Assembly (NCBI GenBank): GCA_938038735.1
Contig: CALHSW010000018.1
Coordinates: 1-27,730, forward strand
DNA from: an uncultured Bacteroidia bacterium
GTDB taxonomy: Bacteria; Bacteroidota; Bacteroidia; Bacteroidales; CAJPTX01
Length of the DNA stretch: 27,730 bases
Direction of reading: 5' to 3'
Each line of letters starts with the position of its first letter. The stretch's first letter is position 1. Below, in pieces: positions 6,111 to 15,700 of this stretch. The notes below the pieces were generated by a model. The model made no database searches, had not been told where the DNA came from, and was given only the letters and a program-made list of their open reading frames with translations. The translations under genes were made by a program, and so were the position numbers.

Positions 6111-7655
6111 ATGCAGGAGCAGCAGGGTAGAGAGTGGGTGGCGATAGTGGATTTCGGGTCGCAGTATACGCAGCTGATCGCGCGGGTAGTGCGGGAGTTG
6201 GGGGTGTACTGCGAGGTGGTGTCGAGCGTGCGAGGGGTGCAGCGGGATGGACTGCTGCGGGGCGTGGTGCTGTCGGGGAGCCCTCGGTCGGTGCATGATG
6301 CTGAGGCGTTGCGTTTCGACTTTTTGCCATTTGAGGGGAGTTTGCCCGTGCTAGGGATATGCTACGGAGCGCAGCTGATGGCGAGGACGTATGGGGGCGA
6401 GGTGAGTCGCAGCGCGGCGCGGGAGTATGGGCGTGCGCGGCTGGGCACAGTGCAGCGGGGCAGCGCGCTGACGGATGGTATCGAGGCGGGGGCGCAGGTA
6501 TGGATGTCGCACGGGGATACGATAGTGCGGCTGGGCGAGGGCTTCGCGGTGACGGCATCGACAGAGAGCATCCCGGTGGCGATGTTTGAGGATGCGAAGC
6601 GGAAGCTATACGGGGTGCAGTTTCACCCCGAGGTGTCGCATACGGAGGTAGGGCGTACGCTGCTAAAGAACTTTTTGACAACGATTTGCGGGTGCACCTG
6701 CGACTGGACGCCGCGGGCGTTCGTTGCGAGTAAAATAGAATGGCTTCGGGAAGAGCTTGGGCAGGACAAGGTGGTGCTCGGGCTATCGGGAGGCGTGGAT
6801 AGCAGCGTGGCGGCGTTGCTCCTGCATAGGGCGATAGGCGAGCAGCTGACGTGTATATTTATAGACCATGGTTTGCTGCGCGAGGGGGAGTATGAGTCCG
6901 TGTTGGCATCGTATAGGGGGATGGGTTTGAACGTGATCGGGGTGGACGCGAGCGACCATTTCTTCAAAGAGCTCGCGGGGGTGACGGACCCAGAGGCGAA
7001 GCGCAAGGTGATAGGGCGGTGCTTCATAGAGGAGTTCGACAAAGCCGCCGCGACGCTGCGGGACGTGAAGTGGTTGGCGCAGGGAACGATATACCCTGAC
7101 GTGATAGAGTCGTCGGCGGTGCCGGGGGCGAGCGTGACGATAAAATCGCACCATAATGTTGGCGGCCTGCCGTCAGACATGAAGCTGAAGATAGTGGAGC
7201 CGCTGCGCCAGCTGTTTAAGGACGAGGTGCGCCGCGTGGGGGCAGAGCTGGAACTCCCGGCGGCAATCTTGGGGAGGCATCCCTTCCCGGGGCCAGGGCT
7301 CGCGATACGCGTGCTGGGGGAGGTGACGCGGGAGAAAGTGGCGGTGCTTCAGGCCGCGGATGGGATATACATGCGCAAGCTGCGCGAAGCGGGGGAGTAC
7401 GATAAAATATGGCAGGCAGGGGCAATCCTGCTGCCGGTGCGGTCGGTGGGGGTGATGGGGGATGAACGGAGCTACGAGAACGCAGTGGCGCTGCGGGCAG
7501 TGGTGTCGGTGGACGGGATGACGGCCGATTGGTACCATATGCCGTACGAGCTGCTGGCGGATATATCCAACGCGATAATCAATGGGGTTCGCGGCGTGAA
7601 TCGGGTGGTGTACGATGTGAGTTCAAAGCCACCCGCAACAATAGAATGGGAGTAG
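6111..7655 (+). CDS. guaA: GMP synthase (glutamine-hydrolysing)
   Basis: A 514-residue enzyme that converts XMP, ATP and glutamine to GMP in the cytoplasm. The class I glutamine amidotransferase domain is N-terminal: GICYGAQ carries the nucleophile Cys84, and VQFHPEVSH carries His172 and Glu174. The ATP-pyrophosphatase domain follows with the P-loop LSGGVDSS at 225-232, and the C-terminal dimerisation domain ends in KPPATIEWE, the characteristic GMP synthase terminus. The length is normal for the family. The gene has its own probable promoter (6056-6064) and is directly followed by an S41 protease gene. Confidence 0.98.
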   Translation: MQEQQGREWVAIVDFGSQYTQLIARVVRELGVYCEVVSSVRGVQRDGLLRGVVLSGSPRSVHDAEALRFDFLPFEGSLPVLGICYGAQLMARTYGGEVSRSAAREYGRARLGTVQRGSALTDGIEAGAQVWMSHGDTIVRLGEGFAVTASTESIPVAMFEDAKRKLYGVQFHPEVSHTEVGRTLLKNFLTTICGCTCDWTPRAFVASKIEWLREELGQDKVVLGLSGGVDSSVAALLLHRAIGEQLTCIFIDHGLLREGEYESVLASYRGMGLNVIGVDASDHFFKELAGVTDPEAKRKVIGRCFIEEFDKAAATLRDVKWLAQGTIYPDVIESSAVPGASVTIKSHHNVGGLPSDMKLKIVEPLRQLFKDEVRRVGAELELPAAILGRHPFPGPGLAIRVLGEVTREKVAVLQAADGIYMRKLREAGEYDKIWQAGAILLPVRSVGVMGDERSYENAVALRAVVSVDGMTADWYHMPYELLADISNAIINGVRGVNRVVYDVSSKPPATIEWE

Positions 7656-7678
7656 CATTGTTCGGTTCAAATCGGCTG

Positions 7679-9412
7679 ATGAGGGTTAGGATCTCGGGTT
7701 TTGCGAGGGGCGGCTTGCTGCTTCTCCTGCTGCTGGCCTCTCCGTGGATGCTGCGCGGGCAGGGTGCAGCTGCCCGCAGGGCGCATAACGATGCGCGCGA
7801 GCCAGTCTACCAGGTTGGGGTGGGGCCGCTGCAGCAGGTGCTTAGCCTGGTGCGTAACTACTACGTGGATGAGGTCAATGTGGATAGCCTCTACGCCGCC
7901 GCGAGGGAGAAGATGGCCGTGAAGGATTCGCTGGCCGCGGATAGCGTGCAGCCGCTAAGCGAAGAGGAGGTGTTCATCCGGAGGCTGCTAGAGCAATTGG
8001 ACCCCCATTCCTACTATCTCACCAAGGAGGAGGCGGCGGATAGGCATCAGGATTTTGAAGGGAAGTTCTATGGGATAGGGGTGTCGTTCCAGGTGTTTAA
8101 GGATACGGTGCGCGTGGTGCAGGTGCTGCCGAACGGCCCAGCATCAAAGGTGGGGATTCGCACCGGGGACTACATCATGGAGGTGAATGGGCGACGGCTG
8201 TCGGGGGTGAAGGCGAAGAGCAGCGATGTGATGCACACGATACGGGGCGATAAGGGAACGACTGTGAAGGCGTATGTTCTGCGGGAGGGGAAGCGGCTCG
8301 ATTTCATCATGAAGCGGGATGAGCTTCCGTTGCGCACGGTGGATTCGTACTACATGCTCACGCCGAAGATAGGCTACCTGCATTGCTCTTCGTTTGGCTT
8401 TGTGACGCGGGGAGAGATCGTGAAGGCGCTGGGCGAATTGAAGCGTGCGGGGATGGAGTCGTTGATTTTTGATTTAAGCGATAATGGCGGCGGGGTGATG
8501 AATAGCGCCATTGCGGTGTGTTCAGATTTCTTGCTGCGGGGGCAATCGATCGTGTCGGTGCGCGGGGAGAGCTACCCCTCAACGGGGTTTTCGTCACCCC
8601 ACATGGGGGTTTACTGCCAGTTGCCGATGGTGGTGGTGGTGAATGAGTTTTCATCGTCAGCATCGGAGATTATGGCCGGCGCGATGCAGGATTGGGATCG
8701 CGCAGTGCTGGTGGGAGCGCGAACGTTTGGGAAGGGGTTGGTGCAGGGGGTGTTCCCGCTGGAGAATGGGGGGGAGCTGAGCCTTACCGTGGCGCGCTAC
8801 TACACGCCGAGCGGGCGGAGCATTCAGATGCCATACGAATTGGGCCACGCGAAGGAGTACCGCGAGGCGTTCGTTCGCCGCTACGTGGCGGGGCGGCAGG
8901 ACTCGACCGATGATAAGTACTTTGCGCACGCGAAGGAGTACCGGACGCTGACGAGCGGCAGGAAGGTGTACGGCGGGGGAGGAATAGTGCCGGATGTGTA
9001 TGTGGAGCGGGACACAACGCATGCGCTCTCCACCCGGCTGGCGGACTACGAGCGGAAGGGGTACATGCAGCACTGGGTGGTGGGGTTTGTGGATGCGCGT
9101 AGAAAGGATTATCTCAAACGTTACGCCACGGCGGCACAATTTGTGCAGAACTATACGGTGGAGGAGTCGACCATTGGCCAATTCCGGAAGGCGATGGCGG
9201 AGCTGGATGGGCAGCGCGATACGGTGCCCTACAGCGAGGAGGAGAAGGCGCACCTGCGGCTGCGTATCAAGGCGTACGTGGGGGAGCAGCTGCACCCGAA
9301 TGGAACGTTTATGCGGGTTGTAAATGGAGAGCGCGAGGAGATAGTGCGCTCGGTGGAAATACTAGAAGATTGGCAAAATCGTGGGGAGTCAATATTGCGT
9401 CCAAAGCGTTAG
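7679..9412 (+). CDS. S41 family carboxyl-terminal processing protease (CtpA/Prc-like)
   Basis: Numbered from the ATG at 7679, the protein begins MRVRISGFARGG followed by a run of leucines and LRGQG, a clear signal peptide, so it is exported. An alternative ATG at 7646 overlaps the guaA stop and only lengthens the n-region. A PDZ domain lies around residues 140-205 (VRVVQVLPNGPASKVGIRTG). The S41 catalytic domain follows, with NEFSSSASEIMAGAMQDW containing Ser327 and TFGKG containing Lys352; the 25-residue spacing equals that of the Ser/Lys dyad in E. coli Prc. It would cleave envelope proteins near their C-termini, possibly exported factors. The conserved DNGGG segment before the nucleophile is present. 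It is the usual length for Bacteroidota S41 proteases (about 550-600 residues). Confidence 0.93.
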   Translation: MRVRISGFARGGLLLLLLLASPWMLRGQGAAARRAHNDAREPVYQVGVGPLQQVLSLVRNYYVDEVNVDSLYAAAREKMAVKDSLAADSVQPLSEEEVFIRRLLEQLDPHSYYLTKEEAADRHQDFEGKFYGIGVSFQVFKDTVRVVQVLPNGPASKVGIRTGDYIMEVNGRRLSGVKAKSSDVMHTIRGDKGTTVKAYVLREGKRLDFIMKRDELPLRTVDSYYMLTPKIGYLHCSSFGFVTRGEIVKALGELKRAGMESLIFDLSDNGGGVMNSAIAVCSDFLLRGQSIVSVRGESYPSTGFSSPHMGVYCQLPMVVVVNEFSSSASEIMAGAMQDWDRAVLVGARTFGKGLVQGVFPLENGGELSLTVARYYTPSGRSIQMPYELGHAKEYREAFVRRYVAGRQDSTDDKYFAHAKEYRTLTSGRKVYGGGGIVPDVYVERDTTHALSTRLADYERKGYMQHWVVGFVDARRKDYLKRYATAAQFVQNYTVEESTIGQFRKAMAELDGQRDTVPYSEEEKAHLRLRIKAYVGEQLHPNGTFMRVVNGEREEIVRSVEILEDWQNRGESILRPKR

Positions 9413-9456
9413 CGAGCAGGAGGAGCGGAGCTGGAAAGCGAGGGGCGGAAGTGTTG

Positions 9457-9471
9457 TGACGCGATGCGTCA
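9457..9471. other. Perfect palindromic hairpin just upstream of the helicase gene
   Basis: TGACGC at 9457-9462 and GCGTCA at 9466-9471 are perfect inverted arms around a 3-nt loop, 19 bp before the helicase ATG at 9491. It could be a protein-binding site or a small 5'-UTR stem; no T-run follows (AGAAAAAG does), so it is not a terminator for the preceding gene on this strand. Confidence 0.35.
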
Positions 9472-9490
9472 GAAAAAGAAAGAAAGCGAG

Positions 9491-11074
9491 ATGAGTGAAG
9501 AGGTGATGACGTTTGAGGCGCTGGGATTGTCAGAGGCTTCATTGGCGGCCATAGCGAAAAAGGGTTTTGAGTCGCCAACGCCGATACAGCGGATGGCGGT
9601 GCCGGTGCTGCTGCGCGAGACGTGCGATGTGATAGGCCAGGCACAAACCGGGACGGGTAAGACGGCGGCGTTTGGATTGCCAATATTAGAGTCAATCGAT
9701 GTGTCGTTAGATATGCCGCAGGCGTTGATACTGGCGCCTACGCGCGAGTTGGCGCTGCAGGTGGCCGACGAGATAACCTCGCTGCGCAGCGATAGCGCAT
9801 TGCAGGTGATAACGGTGTATGGCGGGCAGTCGATATCGGAGCAGCTCCGGAGGCTCTCGCGGGGGGCGCATATCGTGGTAGGCACGCCGGGGCGCGTGCT
9901 CGACGTGATAAAGCGCGGTAGGCTCCCGCTGGACCAAGCCAAATGGGCTGTGCTCGATGAGGCCGATGAAATGCTCAACATGGGCTTCATTGAGGATGTG
10001 GAGGAGATTCTATCGCACGTGACCGGGGAACACCGCACGATGCTTTTCTCGGCGACGATGCCGACCCGTATCGTGAAGCTTTCGCAACGCTTCATGCACG
10101 AGCCGAAGCTCCTTGAAGTTGATAAGGATCAAAAGCCAACGGCGCTAGCGGATCAGATATACTTTGAGGTGCGTGCATCGGATAAGTTTGATGCGCTGAC
10201 GCGCATTATCGATATCGAGCCGGAGTTCTACGGATTGGTGTTCTGCCGTACGCGGAATGATGTTGACGAGTTGACGATGCGATTGGTGGAGCGGGGCTAC
10301 AGCGCGGATGGGCTCCATGGGGAGATAACGCAGGCCCAGCGTGAGAAGACGTTGAATAAGTTCCGCAAGCGGTTGATAAACATCTTGGTGGCCACGGACG
10401 TGGCGGCGCGTGGTATAGACATTGCGGATCTGTCGCACGTGATTAACTACAGCCTGCCGCAGGATCCCGAGTCGTACGTGCACCGGGTGGGGCGTACAGG
10501 GCGTGCTGGGAAGGAGGGCACGGCGATAACCTTTGTGACGCCGCAGGAGCAGCGCCGGCTCATGTTCTTCCAAAAGAGCATCAAGTTTAAGATACGAAAG
10601 GAACGTCTCCCGAAGGCGGCGGATATCGTGGAGGTGAAGTGGTCGCTCATCCTGGATGAGCTTTCGCAGATAGTGTCGTCGGGTCAACAGGAAACGTTTT
10701 TGCCACGGGCGGAGGAGATTCTGTCGCAGTACCAACCGAACGATGTGGTGGCGGCATTGCTGCACATGGCCTACAAGAACGTTCTTGACGCGGCGAACTA
10801 CCAGGAGGTGCGAGGCTTCTCGGTGGATAAGCGTGGCACGGCGCGGCTATTCGTGGCTGTTGGGAAACGGGATGGGTATACGCCTAAGAGCTTGGTGGAT
10901 TACCTGTGCGAGGAGGCGGGCGTGTCGCCACGGGATATAGACGATGTAGCGGTGCTGGAGGAGTACTCGTTCGTAACGGTGCCGTTTGAGGAGTCAAAGC
11001 GGATAGTCAAGGCGTTTTCATCGATGCAGGTGGGCGGTAAGCCATTGATAGAGCGGGCGAAGAATAAGAACTAA
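9491..11074 (+). CDS. DEAD-box RNA helicase with DbpA-type RNA-binding domain
   Basis: A 527-residue ATP-dependent RNA helicase. In order: Q motif (FESPTPIQ), motif I AQTGTGKT at residues 51-58, APTRELALQ, VGTPGR, motif II DEAD at 156-159, motif III SAT at 187-189, then the second RecA domain with ATDVAARGIDI and HRVGRTGRAG. The last 75 or so residues (LFVAVGKRDGYTPKSLVDYL onward to FVTVPFEESKRIV) match the DbpA RNA-binding domain, found in DbpA and CsdA/DeaD helicases that act in ribosome assembly and RNA turnover. The start at 9491 (MSEEVMTFEALGLSE) is preferred over 9464, because conserved sequence begins just after it and the extra nine residues are a lysine-rich stretch. A THUMP-domain RNA methyltransferase follows, suggesting a shared rRNA theme. 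Confidence 0.93.
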   Translation: MSEEVMTFEALGLSEASLAAIAKKGFESPTPIQRMAVPVLLRETCDVIGQAQTGTGKTAAFGLPILESIDVSLDMPQALILAPTRELALQVADEITSLRSDSALQVITVYGGQSISEQLRRLSRGAHIVVGTPGRVLDVIKRGRLPLDQAKWAVLDEADEMLNMGFIEDVEEILSHVTGEHRTMLFSATMPTRIVKLSQRFMHEPKLLEVDKDQKPTALADQIYFEVRASDKFDALTRIIDIEPEFYGLVFCRTRNDVDELTMRLVERGYSADGLHGEITQAQREKTLNKFRKRLINILVATDVAARGIDIADLSHVINYSLPQDPESYVHRVGRTGRAGKEGTAITFVTPQEQRRLMFFQKSIKFKIRKERLPKAADIVEVKWSLILDELSQIVSSGQQETFLPRAEEILSQYQPNDVVAALLHMAYKNVLDAANYQEVRGFSVDKRGTARLFVAVGKRDGYTPKSLVDYLCEEAGVSPRDIDDVAVLEEYSFVTVPFEESKRIVKAFSSMQVGGKPLIERAKNKN

Positions 11075-11086
11075 GGATTGGTGTGG

Positions 11087-11128
11087 GTGTTGACTGACCC
11101 CATTGCGAGAGGGCCTGTTAGCCAACAC
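11087..11128 (+). other. Imperfect stem-loop between helicase and RNA methyltransferase genes
   Basis: Arms 11087-11098 (GTGTTGACTGAC) and 11117-11128 (GTTAGCCAACAC) pair over 12 positions with one mismatch and one G-U pair, and a short CCC/GGG inner stem (11099-11101 with 11111-11113) lies inside. There is no U-run after it, so it could be a 5'-UTR structure of the next gene or a weak terminator. Confidence 0.35.
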
Positions 11129-11160
11129 ACGAAGGAAACAAAGAACTAGGATTGCAAGGG

Positions 11161-12327
11161 ATGGAGCAGGAAAGGCTTATAGCGAAGACGATGCAGGGCT
11201 TGGAGCCCGTGCTGGCGGATGAACTTCGGGCTTTGGGCGCGGAGGGCGTGGAGGAGGGATGCCGCATGGTGTCGTTTTTGGGGGATAAACGTATGATGTA
11301 CCGTGCGAATTTCTTTTTGCGCACGGCGATACGGATATTGAAGCCACTATTTAGCTTTGAGGCACGCACGCCGGAAGAGGTGTATGGGGCTTCCCTGTCG
11401 TACGATTGGTCGGGGATTATTGATCCGCAGAAGCGTTTTGCGGTGGATAGCGTGGTGAACTCGGAGCTATTTAAGCACTCTGGCTTTGTGGCCCTGCGGT
11501 TGAAGGATGCCATCGTTGACCAGCAACGCAACGCCTACGGGCGGAGGCCGTACGTGGACACGGTAAATCCGCACATACGTATTCACCTGCATATTCAGGG
11601 CAGCACCTGCAGCGTGCTGCTTGACTCATCGGGCGATTCGCTCCACATGCGGGGCTACCGCGTGGAGCAGAACGCCGCGCCGCTGAACGAGGTGCTAGCC
11701 GCGGGGCTGATATTGCTATCGGGGTGGGATATGGAGGAGCCGTTCCTAGATCCGCTCTGCGGGTCTGGCACACTGCCGATTGAGGCGGCGCTCATCGCCA
11801 AGGGGATCGCGCCGGGATTGTTCCGTAAGCACTTTGGGTTTGAGAATTGGGCGGATTTTGACCCCGATATGTATGCCGAGATCTACAATGACGACTCGAT
11901 GGAGACCGACCGAGAGCCGTTGATAATAGGGTCCGACGTATCAACGCACGCGGTGGAGATGGCAATGATGAATGTCACCAACGCGGGCCTGGCAAAATCC
12001 ATACGTATCTCCAGGCAATCGGTTTTTGATTCATCGCCCTCGTCTAAGCCCGGGGTGGTGATTACCAATCCGCCGTACGGTGAGAGGGTGAAGCAATTCC
12101 AGCTGGATAATTTTTACCGGCAGCTGGGCGATACGTTTAAGCAACGATACGCGGGTTGGAATGTGTGGATGATAACGGGCAATCGGCAGGTAATGAAGTC
12201 GTTCGGTTTGCATCCGTCAAAGACCATTACGCTGTTCAATGGACCGATTGAGTGTAAGTTCCAGCGGTTTAGCATGTACGTGGGGTCCAAGGGCGGTGAT
12301 AGTGATTCGTTGGAAATGGATAGGTAG
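11161..12327 (+). CDS. THUMP-domain class I SAM-dependent RNA methyltransferase (RlmL/YpsC-like)
   Basis: A 388-residue cytoplasmic protein expected to methylate a base in rRNA, most likely N2 of a 23S guanine by analogy with RlmL. Residues about 1-160 make a ferredoxin-like/THUMP RNA-binding region (TMQGLEPVLADELRALGAEG, RANFFLRTAIRIL). The catalytic domain has the SAM-binding DPLCGSGT motif at 197-204 and the target-base motif NPPYGER beginning at 303. The ATG at 11161 is used; the TTG nine bases upstream is less likely. The family is longer in E. coli because RlmL is fused to RlmK; here only the RlmL-type half is present, as usual in Bacteroidota. The SiaC-like gene follows after 21 bp. 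Confidence 0.9.
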   Translation: MEQERLIAKTMQGLEPVLADELRALGAEGVEEGCRMVSFLGDKRMMYRANFFLRTAIRILKPLFSFEARTPEEVYGASLSYDWSGIIDPQKRFAVDSVVNSELFKHSGFVALRLKDAIVDQQRNAYGRRPYVDTVNPHIRIHLHIQGSTCSVLLDSSGDSLHMRGYRVEQNAAPLNEVLAAGLILLSGWDMEEPFLDPLCGSGTLPIEAALIAKGIAPGLFRKHFGFENWADFDPDMYAEIYNDDSMETDREPLIIGSDVSTHAVEMAMMNVTNAGLAKSIRISRQSVFDSSPSSKPGVVITNPPYGERVKQFQLDNFYRQLGDTFKQRYAGWNVWMITGNRQVMKSFGLHPSKTITLFNGPIECKFQRFSMYVGSKGGDSDSLEMDR

Positions 12328-12348
12328 GAAAGTAAAGGCCTTGCAAAA

Positions 12349-12726
12349 ATGGAAGATATACAGTTAAAGTGGACTGCAAAGACTCCAAACGTGGAGTGCC
12401 GGAGCGATGGATATATACGAATTGAGGGGCAATCGATTCCAGAGAATGCGTTAGAGTTCTACGAGCCGATCAATCGTTGGGTTGACGAGTATGCCAAGAG
12501 CTGCGATGGGCCTTTGGCAGTGGCGATAAGCTTAGATTACTATAATTCTTCAACGTCGAAATGCCTTTTAACGTTTCTCAAGAAGCTGACGGAACTGTGG
12601 GACGATGGTCGGAAGGTGAGCGTGGTGTGGTTCTACGCTGTCGACGATGAGGACATGCATGAAGAAATCAAAACCTATCAGACTATTGTTAGGGTGCCGA
12701 TACGTATGGAACCCTATGAGGGGTAG
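12349..12726 (+). CDS. SiaC-family regulatory phosphoprotein (DUF1987)
   Basis: A 125-residue protein matching DUF1987: N-terminal TAKTPNVE, central ALEFYEPINRWVDEYA, then ISLDYYNSSTSKCLLTFLKKL, and an acidic C-terminal half. In Pseudomonas SiaC, a threonine in the equivalent of the N-S-S-T-S-K segment (here residues 66-71) is phosphorylated by the SiaB kinase and dephosphorylated by the SiaA phosphatase, and the dephosphorylated form activates a diguanylate cyclase. None of those partners is in this window. It lies between an RNA methyltransferase and mfd in the same direction with short gaps, so it is probably co-transcribed with them. Family assignment is firm; the physiological role here is unknown. 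Confidence 0.85.
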   Translation: MEDIQLKWTAKTPNVECRSDGYIRIEGQSIPENALEFYEPINRWVDEYAKSCDGPLAVAISLDYYNSSTSKCLLTFLKKLTELWDDGRKVSVVWFYAVDDEDMHEEIKTYQTIVRVPIRMEPYEG

Positions 12727-12771
12727 CAAAGCGCGGGGAAGAGAAGCAAGGTAGAGCTACCTGAGGGGGCA

Positions 12772-15700
12772 GTGGCTTCTATACAAGAATACTTATCACG
12801 ACTCGCAGCCGCGGAGGGTGTGCAGCGGCTGGAGCAGCGAGTGCGGGCGGGGCAATCAACAGTGCTCAAGGGGCTGCATGGCTCTTCGGGCGCAATGCTC
12901 CTTGCCGCTTTGTCTGGGAGGCAAAAGCGGTCTGCGGTGGTGCTGGCTGAGGGGTATGAGAGCGCGAGTTACCTGTATTCCGACCTCTCGGGGCTGCTCC
13001 CCGAGGGCGGATTGTATTTCTTTCCCTCATCGTTCCGTGATGGTTTTGTGACGTTGCATCAGCAGAGCGAGGCGATTATCCAGCGCAACGAGTTGGTATC
13101 GCAGCAGCGGGAGCTCTGCGCTCGGCTGGAGGGAGGCGAGGAGGGCGTTGTTGTGGTGTCGTACGTGCAGGCGGCGGGGGAGCCGTTTGCCACGAGCGAG
13201 GCGTTTGCAACCAACAGCCTGGTGCTGCACGTGGGGGATGCCCTGTCGCTGCCTGGCGTAATCGATAGGCTGCATGGGTTGGGGTTTGTAGAGGAGGATA
13301 GGGTTGTGGAGCCGGGGCAGTACGCTAGCCGGGGGTCGATAGTAGATGTTTTTTCCTACACGGAGAGTCAGCCTTTCCGTGTAGATTTCTTGGGTGATGA
13401 GGTTGATACGATACGTCTGTTTGACGTTGATACGCAGCTGTCGGTGCGGAAGGTGAAAGAGGCGCTGCTGGTGTCGGGGAAGGAGCAGCTGGCAGCTGGG
13501 GCAGGCGAAGAGACGTTGCTGTCGCTGCTGCCAGAAAGCGTTGCGGTCTGGGGGTGGGAGTTGGGGCTGTCGCTCAAGGAGTATGGGGAGCGGGTGGAGG
13601 ATAGTCGGGCTGTGCTGCCAGTCCCATTCGTTGAGGAGTCGTTTCTGCGGGAGCAGCTGTCGAAACGGGCATTGGTGGAGTTGGCATTAAAACCGATTTC
13701 CACGAAAAGCGAGACGGTGGAGTTCAAGACGACCCCGCAACCGCTCTTCCAAAAGAACTTTTCCCGGCTGGCCGATACGATACGTAGCGATGCTGCCTTG
13801 GGGTACACGACGTATATCCTGGCGGAGCAAAAGTCGCAGATGGACCGTTTGTCCGACATTTTTTCCGACCTATCGCTCGATGCCAAGACGTACCAAATGC
13901 TCGTGCTGCCGCTGCGTGAGGGGTTTGTGGACGAGACGCAGAAGGTGAATTTCTTCACAGACCACCAGATATTTGAACGCTACCATGCCGCGAAGCTTCG
14001 TAAGCGACTACAGCCGCATGACCCGTTGAACACAAAGGAGTTGCAGCTGATGCAACCAGGCGATTACGTGGTGCACATTGACCATGGGGTGGGTGTGTTT
14101 GAGGGGTTGGTACGTGAGGAGGAGAATGGGGTGGTGCAGGAGTACGTGCGGGTGGGGTACAAGGGGAGTGACACGGTGCTGGTGAATATCCATAACTTGG
14201 GGCGTTTGTCAAAGTACCGCGGGAAGGAGGGCGTGCCCCCTGAAATTGATAAACTGGGGTCGGGGAAGTGGAATCGGCTCAAGCAGAGGGCGAAGGGGCG
14301 AGTAAAAGATATAGCGAGGGATTTGATACGCCTGTACGCGGAGCGTCGGATGGAGAAGGGCTTTGCGTTTTCCCCCGATTCCTATCTGCAGGAGAGTCTA
14401 GAGGCATCGTTCATGTATCAAGATACCCCCGACCAGGAGAGCGCGATAGCCGCAGTGAAGAAAGACATGGAGTCTGACGTGCCGATGGATCGTTTGGTTT
14501 GCGGGGATGTAGGATTTGGCAAAACTGAGGTAGCGGTACGTGCTGCGTTTAAGGCTGCCACCGATGGGAAGCAGGTGGCGGTGCTCGTGCCAACCACCGT
14601 GCTGGCGCTACAGCACTACAAGACGTTTAGCTCTAGGTTGAAAGACTTTCCATGCACCGTAGATTACCTCTCACGCCTAAAGAGTGCTGCGCAGCAGCGG
14701 GAGGTTCGTGAGAGGCTTTCGGCGGGTAAAATCGATATTATCGTCGGAACGCACGCCTTGCTACGCAGCACGGTGAAGTTTAGAGATTTGGGACTGCTAA
14801 TAGTTGACGAGGAGCAAAAGTTCGGGGTGGCGGCCAAGGAGAAGTTGAAGGCGATGAGTAAAAATGTGGACACGCTCACGCTCACGGCGACCCCAATCCC
14901 TCGAACGCTGCAATTTTCACTCATGGGGGCGAGGGACATGTCGATTATCAGTACGCCCCCGCCGAACCGTTACCCCATATCAACCACGGTGAGCGTGTTT
15001 GATGAGAAGTTGGTAGCGCACGCCATTCGGGTGGAGCTGGAGCGTGGGGGACAGGTGTTTTTTGTACACAATGAGATAAACAAGCTGCCGCAGCTGCTCG
15101 CGATGCTGCTGCGCAATATACCCACGCTGCGCTGCGCCGTTGCGCATGGGCAAATGAAGCCCTCCGAGATAGAGGAGGTTATGCTTGACTTTATGGCGGG
15201 GGACTACGATGTGCTGCTGTGCACAAGCATAATAGAGTCGGGGCTTGACATCCCCAATGCGAACACCATAATCATAAACAACGGCCATCGATTCGGGTTG
15301 AGCGATTTACATCAGCTACGCGGCAGGGTGGGGCGTACCAACCGCAAGGCCTACTGCTACATCTTTACCCCTCCTCTAGACGTGCTAACGCCAGAGGCGC
15401 GAAGGCGCGTTGCGGCCATAGAGGAGTTCTCTGATCTGGGAAGCGGAATCCACATATCAATGCAGGATTTGGACATTCGCGGCGCGGGGAACTTGTTGGG
15501 CGCGGAGCAGAGTGGATTCATTATGGATCTCGGAATGGAGACGTACCAGAAGATTCTTGACGATGCGATACGGGAGTTGAAGTACAGCGAGTTTTCGAGT
15601 TTGTTTGCCGAGGAGCTGAGTCAAGATGCCGTATGGGTGCAGCCCACGGACTGCCAGGTAGAGACAGACCTAGACGTAGCGTTGCCCGAAAGTTTTGTGC

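Noticed and set aside
6103..6681. 192-codon open frame on the minus strand
   Set aside because: Antisense to guaA, extremely Pro/Ala/Ser-rich, an artefact of the G-rich coding strand.
8657..9295. 212-codon open frame on the minus strand
   Set aside because: Antisense to the S41 protease catalytic region; composition is His/Arg/Leu-rich with no domain pattern.
9469..10095. 208-codon open frame on the minus strand
   Set aside because: Antisense to the DEAD-box helicase motifs; Ser-rich shadow translation.
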